Positions 33,956-44,498 of a DNA stretch of 64,000 nt are shown in pieces. The stretch is taken from assembly GCF_036203305.1 (NCBI RefSeq), contig NZ_CP108131.1, forward strand, positions 3,162,001 through 3,226,000, in the 5' to 3' direction. The DNA comes from Streptomyces sp. NBC_00190. GTDB taxonomy: Bacteria; Actinomycetota; Actinomycetes; Streptomycetales; Streptomycetaceae. A model generated the notes under the pieces. The model was not told the origin of the DNA and did not search any database. It saw only the letters and a program-made list of their open reading frames with translations. Within the stretch, counting starts at the first letter, position 1. Each line of letters starts with the position of its first letter. A program made the translations under genes and the position numbers.

Positions 33956-34423
33956 ATGAGCGAGCGACTTCAGCCGGGCGATACCGCCCCCGCCTTCACC
34001 CTGCCCGACGCGGACGGCAACGAGGTCTCGCTGGCCGGCCACAAGGGCCGCAAGGTGATCGTCTACTTCTACCCGGCCGCCCTGACGCCGGGCTGCACCA
34101 AGCAGGCCTGCGACTTCACGGACAACCTCGACGTCCTGGCGACGGCCGGCTACGACGTCATCGGCGTCTCCCCCGACAAGCCGGAGAAGCTCGCGAAGTT
34201 CCGCGAGAAGGAGCACCTGAAGGTCACCCTGGTCGGCGACCCGGAGAAGGAGACCCTGACGGCGTACGGCGCGTACGGCGAGAAGAAGCTGTACGGCAAG
34301 ACGGTGACGGGGGTCATCCGCTCGACGGTGGTCGTGGACGAGGAGGGCAAGGTCGAGCACGCCTTCTACAACGTCAAGGCGACCGGCCACGTGGCCAAGA
34401 TCATCAAGGACCTGGGCATCTGA
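33956..34423 (+). CDS. bcp: Thioredoxin-dependent thiol peroxidase (Bcp)
   Basis: A 155-residue peroxiredoxin that reduces H2O2 and organic peroxides using thioredoxin. The start MSERLQPG has GAGGAG 9 bases upstream. Peroxidatic Cys47 is in TPGCTKQACDF, with the resolving Cys52 five residues later as in E. coli Bcp; Tyr/Pro of YFYPA and the distal Arg in VIRSTVVVDEEG complete the active site. It is monocistronic with a strong terminator. Confidence 0.93.
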   Translation: MSERLQPGDTAPAFTLPDADGNEVSLAGHKGRKVIVYFYPAALTPGCTKQACDFTDNLDVLATAGYDVIGVSPDKPEKLAKFREKEHLKVTLVGDPEKETLTAYGAYGEKKLYGKTVTGVIRSTVVVDEEGKVEHAFYNVKATGHVAKIIKDLGI

Positions 34424-34446
34424 CCCAGCCCCCTGCCCCGCAGGAA

Positions 34447-34475
34447 GCGGCCCGCACCCAACCGGTGCGGGCCGC
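34447..34475 (+). terminator. Rho-independent terminator of bcp
   Basis: A 12-bp perfect stem (34447-34458 with 34464-34475), loop CAACC, followed by TCCGTTT, 24 bases after the stop codon. Confidence 0.82.
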
Positions 34476-34595
34476 TCCGTTTATCGGACGAAATCGGCCG
34501 CAACTCTCCGACTATCGACCCGTTACTCCGTACGAGAGCCGCACGGGCGGCCGGGATGCGGAGGGGGCGAGGATGCCGACTTCGAGCCGGAGGGG

Positions 34596-35060
34596 ATGAA
34601 GTGGACGAGGGAGATCCTGGCCGAGGCCGTGGCCGCGTCGACCACCATGTGCGAGGTCCTCGGGCGCCTCGGCCGTGACGTCGCGGGCGGCCACCACACG
34701 CACATCAGTCGCAAGGTGAAGGCGTTCGGCACCGACACTTCGCACTTCAAACTGCCCTCACGTGCGGGACGCCCCAACACGCGGCGCACTCCGGAATCGA
34801 TCCTGGTCAGGCAAGACGACACCCGTGCCCGCCGGGCCCAGAGCGAGCACCTCAAGGGTGCACTCGCCGCACTCGGCATCCCCGAGCGGTGCGCGATGTG
34901 CGGTATCGAGCCGACCTGGCAGGGCTATCCGCTACCGCTGGAGGTCGACCACATCGACGGCGACTGGCGCAACAACCAGCGGGAAAACTTGCGGCTGCTC
35001 TGCCCCAACTGCCACGCGGTAACGGACACCTGGTGTCGAGCAGGGCGGCACAGTCGTTAG
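34596..35060 (+). CDS. HNH endonuclease
   Basis: A 154-residue protein. An N-terminal helix-turn-helix-like region (WTREILAEAVAASTTMCEVLGR) resembles those of phage-type HNH enzymes. The C-terminal HNH zinc nuclease has CAMC near residue 99, the core LEVDHIDGDWRNNQRENLRL and LLCPNCHAVTDTW. It resembles homing or phage-derived HNH nucleases common near tRNA genes, and here the tRNA-like gene starts 54 bases downstream. The Shine-Dalgarno abuts the ATG closely. Confidence 0.83.
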   Translation: MKWTREILAEAVAASTTMCEVLGRLGRDVAGGHHTHISRKVKAFGTDTSHFKLPSRAGRPNTRRTPESILVRQDDTRARRAQSEHLKGALAALGIPERCAMCGIEPTWQGYPLPLEVDHIDGDWRNNQRENLRLLCPNCHAVTDTWCRAGRHSR

Positions 35061-35114
35061 ACCACGGGTACATCGACCACGGCTGCGGCGCGCGCAGTAG
35101 AGTGTTCCTCGCTT

Positions 35115-35187
35115 GCGTCCGTACGCCACCTGGTGAGCGGCGGTCTTTAGGTGGCCGCGTATGTCGGTTCGAATCCGACCGGGCGCA
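35115..35187 (+). tRNA. Atypical tRNA with anticodon UAG (Leu CUA?)
   Basis: The 73 bases fold as a type I cloverleaf: acceptor GCGTCCG with CGGGCGC (one G-T), 3-bp D stem with GG in the loop, anticodon stem CGGTC/GGCCG, loop TTTAGGT with anticodon TAG at 35148-35150, 5-base variable loop, canonical T arm GTCGG-TTCGAAT-CCGAC and discriminator A. No CCA is encoded. UAG with G37 and A73 suggests leucine, but bacterial tRNA-Leu has a long variable arm and this one does not. It could be a divergent or degenerate tRNA. Confidence 0.6.
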
Positions 35188-35195
35188 CTCGATGA

Positions 35196-35235
35196 ACAGG
35201 GCCTGTTCTCCCGGACTCGGGAGAACAGGCCCTGT
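35196..35235. terminator. 18-bp-stem bidirectional terminator
   Basis: A perfect 18-bp stem with loop GACT lies between the tRNA-like gene and the convergent rdgB. Confidence 0.85.
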
Positions 35236-35239
35236 CTCG

Positions 35240-35854
35240 TCAGCCCAGGAGTTCGCGGACCACCGGGACCAGGGCGCGGAAGGCCTGGCCGCGGTGGGAG
35301 ATGGCGTTCTTCTCCGCCGGGGTGAGCTCCGCGCAGGTGCGGGACTCGCCCAGCGGCTGGAGGATCGGGTCGTAGCCGAAGCCGCCCGTGCCCGACGGGG
35401 CGTGGCGCAGGGTGCCCAGGAGGCGGCCCTCGACGACGCGTTCGGTGCCGTCCGGGAGGGCCAGGGCCGCCGCGCAGAAGAAGTGGGCGCCGCGGTGCTC
35501 CTCGTCGATGTCGCCGAGCTGCGCCAGCAGGAGGCGGAGGTTGGCCTCGTCGTCGCCGTGGGCGCCGGCCCAGCGCGCCGAGAAGATGCCGGGGGCGCCG
35601 TTCAGGACGTCCACGCACAGGCCGGAGTCGTCGGCGACCGCCGGGAGGCCGGTGGCGCGGGCCAGGGCGTGGGCCTTGAGGAGGGCGTTCTCGGCGAAGG
35701 TGACGCCGGTTTCCTTGACGTCCGGGATCTCGGGGTACGCGTCCGCGCCGACCAGCTCGTGCGGCAGGCCGGCGTCGGACAGGATGGCGTGGAGTTCGGC
35801 GATCTTGCCCGCGTTGCGGGTCGCGAGGATGAGGCGGCTGGGCGTGGAGGTCAT
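35240..35854 (-). CDS. rdgB: Non-canonical purine NTP pyrophosphatase (RdgB/HAM1)
   Basis: A 204-residue enzyme that hydrolyses dITP, ITP and XTP to the monophosphate and pyrophosphate, keeping damaged purines out of DNA and RNA. The start MTSTPSRL has GGGGG at the right spacing. Motifs are LATRNAGKIAEL (8-20), FAENALLKAHALA near 55, ADDSGLCVDVLNGAPG near 70 with the catalytic Asp, and SGTGGFGYDPI and FRALVPVV near the end. It is encoded just downstream of rph and a lipoprotein gene, the usual actinobacterial order. Confidence 0.93.
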   Translation of the reverse strand: MTSTPSRLILATRNAGKIAELHAILSDAGLPHELVGADAYPEIPDVKETGVTFAENALLKAHALARATGLPAVADDSGLCVDVLNGAPGIFSARWAGAHGDDEANLRLLLAQLGDIDEEHRGAHFFCAAALALPDGTERVVEGRLLGTLRHAPSGTGGFGYDPILQPLGESRTCAELTPAEKNAISHRGQAFRALVPVVRELLG

Positions 35855-35885
35855 GGCCCCCATTATTTCGCGGTCGCCGGCCGGG

Positions 35886-36290
35886 TCAGCCCGGGGTGCA
35901 GACCTTGGAGATCTCGCTCGCCGCGTCCGCGACCGGCTGGATGTCCGGGGTGGCGTCGCCGTTCTGGATGGCGGTGCGGACGTTCTTCACCGCCGTGCTC
36001 ATCGAGTCGATGGCCTTGCCCAGGTCGGCGTTGTCCGTCTGGTCGCCGATCTTCTTGAGGTTCGTCTCGATCTGGTTGAGCGCGTTCTGGGCGTCCTGCG
36101 GGCTGTTGCCGGCCTGGGAGACCGCCTGCTGGAGGTCGTTCGCGCCGTCGGTGATGGCCACCGCGGTGTTCGCGCAGTCCATCGCGGTGGAGATCGCGTC
36201 GCAGGAGGTGAGGGCGGGTATCGCCAGGGCGGCCGCGACGGCCACGGCGGCGATGCGGTGCTTCGGCTTGACGGACTTCAGCGTCTTCAT
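35886..36290 (-). CDS. Small secreted lipoprotein
   Basis: The start MKTLKSVKPK has GGGGA 7 bases upstream (134 residues; a longer frame adds 17). The signal peptide ends in the lipobox LTSC (Cys30 lipidated). The mature protein is mostly alpha-helical, Gln/Asn/Asp-rich with regular spacing (LQQAVSQAGNSPQDAQNALN, IETNLKKIGDQTDNADLGKA), suggesting a short helical bundle or coiled coil, with two further Cys residues. I recognise no named family. It sits between rph and rdgB. Confidence 0.75.
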   Translation of the reverse strand: MKTLKSVKPKHRIAAVAVAAALAIPALTSCDAISTAMDCANTAVAITDGANDLQQAVSQAGNSPQDAQNALNQIETNLKKIGDQTDNADLGKAIDSMSTAVKNVRTAIQNGDATPDIQPVADAASEISKVCTPG

Positions 36291-36390
36291 CTTCTGGTCC
36301 CCGGGGAGTCGGATGCGTGGACGGGCGCACGGCTTTGACACCGTGCGCCCGTACCAGGACGGACGCGAATCCGCGCGCCGCGGTTGCCGC

Positions 36391-37116
<726 letters not shown>

Positions 37117-37148
37117 GGCTCCGAGCCTAGTCCCTGCGGCAGAACGCG

Positions 37149-37183
37149 AAGACCCCGTCCGGGTGTATCCGGAACGGGGTCTT
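37149..37183 (-). terminator. Terminator downstream of nagF
   Basis: AAGACCCCGT pairs with ACGGGGTCTT (10 bp, with inner CCGG/CCGG) between the nagF stop and the rph start. Confidence 0.78.
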
Positions 37184-37216
37184 GTCGTTCGGCGGGCGAG
37201 CCTTGTGGGGCTCAGC

Positions 37217-37450
37217 TCACATCATGTCTTCGATCTCGCCGGCGATCGGGTCGGCGTCGGTGCCGATGACGACCTGGATCGCGGTGCCCATCTTGACGAC
37301 GCCGTGGGCGCCGGCGGCCTTCAGGGCGGCTTCGTCGACGAGGGCGGGGTCGTGGACCTCGGTGCGCAGGCGGGTGATGCAGCCCTCGATCTCGTCGATG
37401 TTGTCGATGCCGCCGAGCCCGGCGACGATCTTCTCAGCCTTGGTGGCCAT
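37217..37450 (-). CDS. nagF: PTS N-acetylglucosamine-specific EIIB component
   Basis: A 77-residue phosphocarrier. The start [14 protein letters not shown] follows AGGGAG; an upstream frame is non-coding. The phospho-accepting Cys24 lies in IEGCITRLR, the EIIB(Glc/GlcNAc) active site. It passes phosphate from EIIA(Crr) to GlcNAc carried by NagE-type EIIC. It is divergent from nagE1, with a DasR box between them, so it is probably repressed by DasR until GlcN-6-P accumulates. Confidence 0.92.
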   Translation of the reverse strand: MATKAEKIVAGLGGIDNIDEIEGCITRLRTEVHDPALVDEAALKAAGAHGVVKMGTAIQVVIGTDADPIAGEIEDMM

Positions 37451-37613
37451 GTGTTTCTCCCTGAGTTCTACGAAGAACGAGTCTCGGCGGCCAGGTATCC
37501 GGATACCCACCTGCGTGATCCGCTTTGCCACGGTAACGCACGGTTGGCCCATCTATGCGAGCGCATGACTGCTGTCTGTCGAATGATGACGATCAGCAGT
37601 CGCCTGCCCCACG

Positions 37614-37629
37614 ACTGGTCTACACCAGT
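37614..37629. promoter_or_regulatory. dre box (DasR-responsive element) between nagF and nagE1
   Basis: ACTGGTCTACACCAGT is a near-perfect palindrome matching the DasR consensus ACTGGTCTAGACCACT, placed in the divergent promoter region. Confidence 0.85.
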
Positions 37630-37680
37630 GTGCCGCACGTGCCGCAACTGCCAAAAACGGGCCGGTCAGGGAGGACGCCG

Positions 37681-38982
37681 ATGAGTGCGAGCAGCGCTGC
37701 AGCAGCGCCGCAGCCGAAGTGGTGGAACGGCTTGTTCCAGGGGCTGCAGAAGATGGGGCGGAGCCTTCAGCTGCCGATCGCCGTCCTGCCCGCCGCGGGC
37801 ATCCTGAACCGCCTGGGGCAGCCCGATGTCTTCGGTGTGGAGGGCCTCGGCTGGACGGACGTCGCCAAGGTGATGGCGGGCGCGGGCGGGGCGCTGCTGG
37901 ATCCCGACCTCGGGCTGCCGCTCCTCTTCTGCGTCGGCGTCGCGATCGGCATGGCGAAGAAGGCGGACGGCTCGACGGCCCTGGCGGCGGTGGCGGGGTT
38001 CCTCGTCTACCGCGGGGTGCTGCACGCGTTCCAGAAGCCCTGCCCGGCGGGGACCAAGGACATCGGGGGCGGCTGCCTGGGGCCGAACGACACCTTCGTG
38101 TCGTACACGTACCAGAATCCCGGTGTCTTCGGCGGCATCATCATGGGCCTGCTGGCGGCCTGGTTCTGGCAGCGCTACCACCGGGTGAAGCTGGTGGACT
38201 GGCTGGGCTTCTTCAACGGGCGCCGGCTGGTCCCGATCATCATGTCGTTCGTCGCGATCGGGTTCGCGGCCCTGTGCCTGTGGATCTGGCCGCCGGTCGG
38301 TGACGCGCTGGAGAGCTTCTCCGACTGGCTGGTGGGCCTGGGCTCGTGGGGCGCCGGGATCTTCGGTGTCGCGAACCGCGCGCTGCTGGTGATCGGCCTG
38401 CACCAGTTCCTGAACGTGCCGGTGTGGTTCCAGTTCGGCAGCTTCACCACGCCGGACGGCAAGGTGGTCCACGGCGACATCAACATGTTCCTCAACGGCG
38501 ACCCGCAGGCCGGGCAGTTCCTGTCCGGGTTCTTCCCCATCATGATGTTCGCCCTCCCGGCGGCGGCGCTGGCGATCACCCATTGCTCGAAGCCGCGGCG
38601 GCGCAAGGAGGTCGGCGGCCTGATGCTGTCGGTCGCGCTGACGTCCTTCGTCACCGGGATCACCGAGCCGCTGGAGTACTCCTTCCTCTTCGTCGCGCCC
38701 GTGCTGTACGTGATCCACGCGTTGCTGACGGGCGCCTCGATGGCGGTGACGTGGGCGCTGGGCGTCCACGACGGCTTCAGCTTCTCGGCCGGCCTGATCG
38801 ACTACGTCATCAACTGGGGCCTGGCGACGAAGCCGGCGCTGATCATCCCGATCGGCCTGGGTTTCGCGGTGGTCTATTACGCTGTCTTCCGGTTCGCGAT
38901 CACCAAGTTCGACCTGGCCACCCCGGGCCGGGAGTCGGACGAGGAGATCGACGAGATGGAGAAGGACAACATCAAGGCGTAG
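37681..38982 (+). CDS. nagE1: PTS N-acetylglucosamine-specific EIIC permease
   Basis: A 433-residue membrane permease. The start MSASSAAAAPQPKWW has GGGAGG upstream; a longer frame would include the dre box. The Glc-family EIIC has about ten spans; recognisable parts are GRSLQLPIAVLPAAGILNRL near residue 28, ADGSTALAAVAGFLVYR, FFNGRRLVPIIMSF, the HQFLNVPVWFQ loop and the sugar-site segment GITEPLEYSFLFVAPVLY. There is no fused EIIB, which is supplied by nagF. It is followed by a terminator and then the paralogue nagE2. Confidence 0.92.
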   Translation: MSASSAAAAPQPKWWNGLFQGLQKMGRSLQLPIAVLPAAGILNRLGQPDVFGVEGLGWTDVAKVMAGAGGALLDPDLGLPLLFCVGVAIGMAKKADGSTALAAVAGFLVYRGVLHAFQKPCPAGTKDIGGGCLGPNDTFVSYTYQNPGVFGGIIMGLLAAWFWQRYHRVKLVDWLGFFNGRRLVPIIMSFVAIGFAALCLWIWPPVGDALESFSDWLVGLGSWGAGIFGVANRALLVIGLHQFLNVPVWFQFGSFTTPDGKVVHGDINMFLNGDPQAGQFLSGFFPIMMFALPAAALAITHCSKPRRRKEVGGLMLSVALTSFVTGITEPLEYSFLFVAPVLYVIHALLTGASMAVTWALGVHDGFSFSAGLIDYVINWGLATKPALIIPIGLGFAVVYYAVFRFAITKFDLATPGRESDEEIDEMEKDNIKA

Positions 38983-39023
38983 GCCCCGTCCGGCGGTTCA
39001 CCGGACCTGCGGCCCGCCTCCCC

Positions 39024-39055
39024 GAGGCCCTCGGATCTCCGGATCCGGGGGCTTC
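39024..39055 (+). terminator. Terminator of nagE1
   Basis: A 14-bp stem with two G-T pairs and loop TCCG lies 42 bases after the nagE1 stop. Confidence 0.75.
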
Positions 39056-39084
39056 GGCCATGTTCGCGGCGGACCCAAACCTGT

Positions 39085-39100
39085 TGTGGCGTAGACCACA
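39085..39100. promoter_or_regulatory. dre-like box 1 upstream of nagE2
   Basis: TGTGGCGTAGACCACA is palindromic at its ends and matches 11 of 16 positions of the DasR consensus. It is a weaker match than the two boxes that follow. Confidence 0.5.
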
Positions 39101-39140
39101 GGAAATCGAAGGTTCCTTATCTAACCCTCACCGTGTTACA

Positions 39141-39156
39141 ACTGGTCTACACCATC
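39141..39156. promoter_or_regulatory. dre box 2 upstream of nagE2
   Basis: ACTGGTCTACACCATC strongly matches the DasR consensus in its first 14 bases. Confidence 0.8.
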
Positions 39157-39157
39157 A

Positions 39158-39173
39158 ATTGGTGTAGACCACG
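39158..39173. promoter_or_regulatory. dre box 3 upstream of nagE2
   Basis: ATTGGTGTAGACCACG lies one base after box 2, giving side-by-side DasR sites about 95 bases before the nagE2 start. Confidence 0.8.
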
Positions 39174-39265
39174 TGGGCCTGTCTGCGCTCGCGTTCCCCC
39201 CTTTTACGAGACGTCGCCGTCCCCCGGCTCACCCCCTGGCGGCGCCTTGCCCACTGGAGGAAGTT

Positions 39266-40528
<1,263 letters not shown>

Positions 40529-40543
40529 GCCGCACCGCCTCCG

Positions 40544-40595
40544 GTACGACGGAGCCCCCGCTCTCCCCGAAGGGAGGGCGGGGGCTTCGTCGTAC
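40544..40595. terminator. Long hairpin terminator after nagE2
   Basis: GTACGACG...CGTCGTAC forms the base and AGCCCCCGC...GCGGGGGCT the upper stem. It lies between convergent nagE2 and the MBL gene. Confidence 0.82.
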
Positions 40596-40619
40596 CTCGG
40601 ACACGCCGGGCCTCGGACC

Positions 40620-41372
40620 TCAGACCTCGTACACGGCGCCCGCGTACGCCAGGTCGATCGGGCCGTCGTAGGCCGAGCGGGCGTCGGCGAGGTTCTGCTG
40701 GGCGTCCGTCCACGGCGGGATGTGGGTGAGGACGAGGCGGCCGACCCTGGCGCCGCGCGCATACTCCCCGGCCTCGTGGCCGTTGAGGTGCAGGCCGGGA
40801 ATGTCCTCCTTGCCGTGGGTGAAGGAGGCCTCGCAGAGGAAGAGGTCGGTGCCCTCGGCGAGCAGGCCGAGCTCCGAGCAGGTTCCGGTGTCCCCGGAGT
40901 ACGTGAGCGAGCGGCCGCCGTGCTCGATGCGGATGCCGTACGCCTCGACGGGGTGGCTGACCCGCTCGGTACGGACCTGGAAGGGGCCGATCTCGAAGCT
41001 GCCGGACTTCAGGGTGCGGAAGTCGAAGACCTCGCTCATCGAGCGCTCGTCGGGCACGTCGTCGTAGGCGGTGGTCAGGCGCTTCTCGGTGCCCTCGGGA
41101 CCGTAGACGGGGATGGTGCCGCAGCGGCCGCCCTCGTGCCGGTAGTAGCGGGCCACGAAGTACGCGCACATGTCGATGCAGTGGTCGGCGTGCAGATGGC
41201 TGAGGAAGATCGCGTCGAGGTCGTAGAGACCGATGTGGCGCTGGAGCTCGCCGAGGGCGCCGTTGCCCATGTCGAGAAGCAGCCGGAAGCCGTCGGCCTC
41301 GACGAGGTAGCTCGAACAGGCCGATTCCGCGGACGGGAACGACCCCGAACAGCCGACGACGGTGAGCTTCAT
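40620..41372 (-). CDS. Metallo-beta-lactamase-fold hydrolase (RNase Z/phosphodiesterase-like)
   Basis: A 250-residue MBL-fold enzyme starting at MKLTVVGCSG. The zinc motif SHLHADH (58-64) gives His59, His61, Asp63 and His64; GDTGTCSEL near 170 supplies the bridging Asp, and LTHIPPWTD near 217 the last His. The arrangement (GCSGSFPS start, short exosite) is that of actinobacterial enzymes annotated as cyclic-nucleotide phosphodiesterase or RNase Z-like. Substrate is not determined by sequence. It precedes the rightward pair at 41578-42341. Confidence 0.82.
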   Translation of the reverse strand: MKLTVVGCSGSFPSAESACSSYLVEADGFRLLLDMGNGALGELQRHIGLYDLDAIFLSHLHADHCIDMCAYFVARYYRHEGGRCGTIPVYGPEGTEKRLTTAYDDVPDERSMSEVFDFRTLKSGSFEIGPFQVRTERVSHPVEAYGIRIEHGGRSLTYSGDTGTCSELGLLAEGTDLFLCEASFTHGKEDIPGLHLNGHEAGEYARGARVGRLVLTHIPPWTDAQQNLADARSAYDGPIDLAYAGAVYEV

Positions 41373-41577
41373 GGAGCGTGAACCTCCGTGGACGGTCCGT
41401 GGACGGAATGCGGGCCGTGCGTGCGTTGAGCGTAAGGCGCGAAACGGCCCGTCGCTCCTCCACGGCGGGCCGTTGTGGGGGGAATCACCTGCACTGTCAC
41501 CCGGGGGAGCGACGGTGGGTACGGGCGTTGCCAAAGGTTGTCATGCCGGGGCGTTCCCGCGCGGCTACGGTCGAAAC

Positions 41578-41997
41578 ATGGACACGTCCTGGTGGCCCGC
41601 GGTGGCCGCGGTCGTGGCCGTGGCACTGGTGATGCTGCTCGCCGGGGCACGGCTGGGGCTCCCCCGCCGGGCCCCTGCCGCGCACGGCCCCGGTGCGCCG
41701 CCGGTGCCGCGGCCGAGTGAGCTGTGGTCGCTGACGGACGGCCGGGTCTGTCTGGTCCTGGCGGTGGCGCAGGTACGGGGCCACCGGGCGCGGGTCGCGT
41801 GGATCACCGGGAAGTACGACGACCGGCGGGCCGGGGTGGTCCCGCTGCCGCCGGGGACGGTGGGGGCGCAGGGCCGGGCGAGCTTCCTGGAGGCGGACCG
41901 GCCGGCGGAGGTGTCACTGTGGGAGTTCCGTGGCCGGCTGGGGGTGCTGGACCCGGCGGTGTGGGACGAGATCAAGGGGCTCGGAGGTGGCCGGTGA
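41578..41997 (+). CDS. Membrane-anchored protein of unknown function (PemK-like fold possible)
   Basis: A 139-residue protein. One N-terminal span (AVAAVVAVALVMLLAGARLG) and a Pro-rich linker precede a soluble domain (PSELWSLTDGRVCLVLAVAQ, VAWITGKYDDRRAGVVPLPP). The order of strands faintly recalls PemK/MazF-like barrels (expression of a surface for RNA or protein binding), but catalytic residues are not evident and no antitoxin gene is next to it. It overlaps the DUF488 gene by four bases (GTGA), so the two are coupled. Confidence 0.6.
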   Translation: MDTSWWPAVAAVVAVALVMLLAGARLGLPRRAPAAHGPGAPPVPRPSELWSLTDGRVCLVLAVAQVRGHRARVAWITGKYDDRRAGVVPLPPGTVGAQGRASFLEADRPAEVSLWEFRGRLGVLDPAVWDEIKGLGGGR

Positions 41998-42341
41998 TCC
42001 GTTTGCGGCGTGTGTACGACCCGCTGGAGCCCGAGGAGGACGGTGTCCGGGTGCTCGTGGACCGGCTGTGGCCGCGGGGCCTTTCGAAGGCGGCGGCGGG
42101 GGTGGACGAGTGGCCGCGGGCCGTTGCCCCGTCGAGCGAGCTGCGGAAGTGGTTCCACGGGGGCGGCTCCGCCGGTGAGTTCCGGCGGCGGTACGAGGCG
42201 GAACTGGCCTCCGCCGACGCGGTGGCGGAGCTGGACCGGTTGCGTGCGCTGGCCGCGGCGGGGCCGGTCACGCTCCTGACCGCCGTCAAGGATCCGGAGT
42301 CGAGCCACGCGGCGGTGCTCGCGGAAGTGCTGCGCGGCTAA
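41994..42341 (+). CDS. DUF488-family protein
   Basis: A 115-residue protein starting at GTG within the preceding stop (GTGA). The DUF488 hallmarks are RVLVDRLWPRGLSK near residue 20, the HGG-rich ELRKWFHGG motif near 50, FRRRYEAEL and the end VTLLTAVKDPESSHAAVL. Members are small cytoplasmic proteins of unknown function, often near heme or stress genes. Two strong hairpins follow. Confidence 0.85.
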   Translation: MIRLRRVYDPLEPEEDGVRVLVDRLWPRGLSKAAAGVDEWPRAVAPSSELRKWFHGGGSAGEFRRRYEAELASADAVAELDRLRALAAAGPVTLLTAVKDPESSHAAVLAEVLRG

Positions 42342-42348
42342 GCGTCGG

Positions 42349-42375
42349 CTCAGCGGCCTCGGGGAGGCCGCTGAG
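42349..42375 (+). terminator. Terminator after the DUF488 gene
   Basis: CTCAGCGGCCTC pairs with GAGGCCGCTGAG (12 bp, 3-base loop), 8 bases after the stop codon. Confidence 0.82.
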
Positions 42376-42421
42376 GCGGTGCCCCCGTCCGGTGGCCTCC
42401 GGGCGGGGCCGGATGTGGCGG

Positions 42422-42461
42422 GGGCGGATGTGGCGGTGTTCCCGCGGCGCCACATCCGCCC
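42422..42461 (-). terminator. Terminator after cysM
   Basis: GGGCGGATGTGGCG pairs with CGCCACATCCGCCC (14 bp, 12-base loop), 24 bases beyond the cysM stop on the minus strand. Confidence 0.75.
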
Positions 42462-42484
42462 GCCGGGCGACCTTCGGGGTCCGG

Positions 42485-43722
<1,238 letters not shown>

Positions 43723-43813
43723 GGCTGGCTCCAGTCGTGAAGGATCGTGAGGGAGGGCGTGAGAACGTGAAGCGCGCGGTTCGTCGGCCCCCCGCGCAAG
43801 AGGGCTCCGGTGC

Positions 43814-43921
43814 TCAGGAGGCAGGACAGATGGCGCTGGCGAGGCGGCACAGGTCGACGTGCAGCCGCGCCACGAGCAGCAGCCTGCCGGGCGTCTCGAT
43901 GCTCACGTCTTGGGGAACCAT
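43814..43921 (-). CDS. Cysteine-pathway leader peptide
   Basis: A 35-residue peptide, MVPQDVSIET...AICPAS, ending in ARLHVDLCRLASAICPAS. I recognise the LHVDL-x-R-x-(S/A)SAxC ending as that of the putative leader peptides found in front of Streptomyces sulfur/cysteine genes. Two Cys codons near the end would allow ribosome stalling when cysteine is short. It lies about 90 bases upstream of cysO. The ribosome site is not obvious. Confidence 0.7.
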   Translation of the reverse strand: MVPQDVSIETPGRLLLVARLHVDLCRLASAICPAS

Positions 43922-43998
43922 GCGGTCATGTTAACGATTCCCGCTCCCCGGTTTGGAGTGTGATCCCGCATCTCGGACGCCCATTGCCCACATACTGG

Positions 43999-44421
43999 TC
44001 AGTAGGCCTCGACGACCTGCACTTCTTCCTCGGTGATCACACCGTCGACGATCCGGTACGAGCGGAACTGGAACTCCCCGAGACCGTCCTTGTCGGCCGT
44101 GGAGACGAGTACGTAGTGGGCGCCGGGCTCGTTCGCGTACGTGACGTCCGTGCGCGAGGGGTAGGCCTCGGTCGCGGTGTGCGAGTGGTAGACGATCACC
44201 GGCTCCTCGTCGCGGTCGTCCAACTCGCGGTAGAGCTTCAGCAGGTCCTTCGAGTCGAACTCGTAGAACGTGGGCGAGCGGGCCGCGTTGAGCATCGGGA
44301 TGAAGCGCTCCGGGCGGCCGGTGCCCGCCGGGCCGGCCACGACACCGCACGCCTCGTCGGGGTGGTCCTGGCGGGCGTGCTCGACGATCTGGTCGTACAG
44401 GGCCTGGGTGAGGGTCAGCAT
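43999..44421 (-). CDS. mec: JAMM/Mov34 metalloprotease (Mec)
   Basis: A 140-residue zinc isopeptidase. The JAMM motif is complete: Glu in DEACG near residue 23, then HSHTATEAYPSRTD (HxHx7Sx2D) around 75-90. In mycobacteria Mec releases cysteine from CysO-cysteine. It is upstream of, and co-oriented with, the leader, cysO and cysM. The start MLTLTQALYD has a weak ribosome site. A perfect 16-bp hairpin from the upstream permease precedes it. Confidence 0.9.
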   Translation of the reverse strand: MLTLTQALYDQIVEHARQDHPDEACGVVAGPAGTGRPERFIPMLNAARSPTFYEFDSKDLLKLYRELDDRDEEPVIVYHSHTATEAYPSRTDVTYANEPGAHYVLVSTADKDGLGEFQFRSYRIVDGVITEEEVQVVEAY

Positions 44422-44440
44422 GAGCGACAGGATAGACAGA

Positions 44441-44479
44441 CGGGCCCTTCCGTACCGAGGGGTGGTACGGAAGGGCCCG
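44441..44479 (-). terminator. Terminator of the amino-acid permease gene
   Basis: A perfect 16-bp stem CGGGCCCTTCCGTACC / GGTACGGAAGGGCCCG with a 7-base loop, 19 bases past the stop codon. Confidence 0.85.
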
Positions 44480-44498
44480 AATGCTGGACAGGAGTGGT

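Noticed and set aside
35148..35150. Amber-suppressor tRNA
   Set aside because: The anticodon is UAG, which reads CUA. An amber suppressor would need anticodon CUA.
41443..41474. AACGGCCCG/CGGGCCGTT inverted repeat as a terminator
   Set aside because: It lies in the divergent region between the MBL gene and the gene at 41578, so no transcript is expected to end there. The 14-base loop makes a regulatory role possible but unsupported.
41578..41997. PemK/MazF toxin with an antitoxin
   Set aside because: There is an N-terminal membrane span, no clear catalytic residues and no antitoxin gene. The coupled neighbour is a DUF488 protein.
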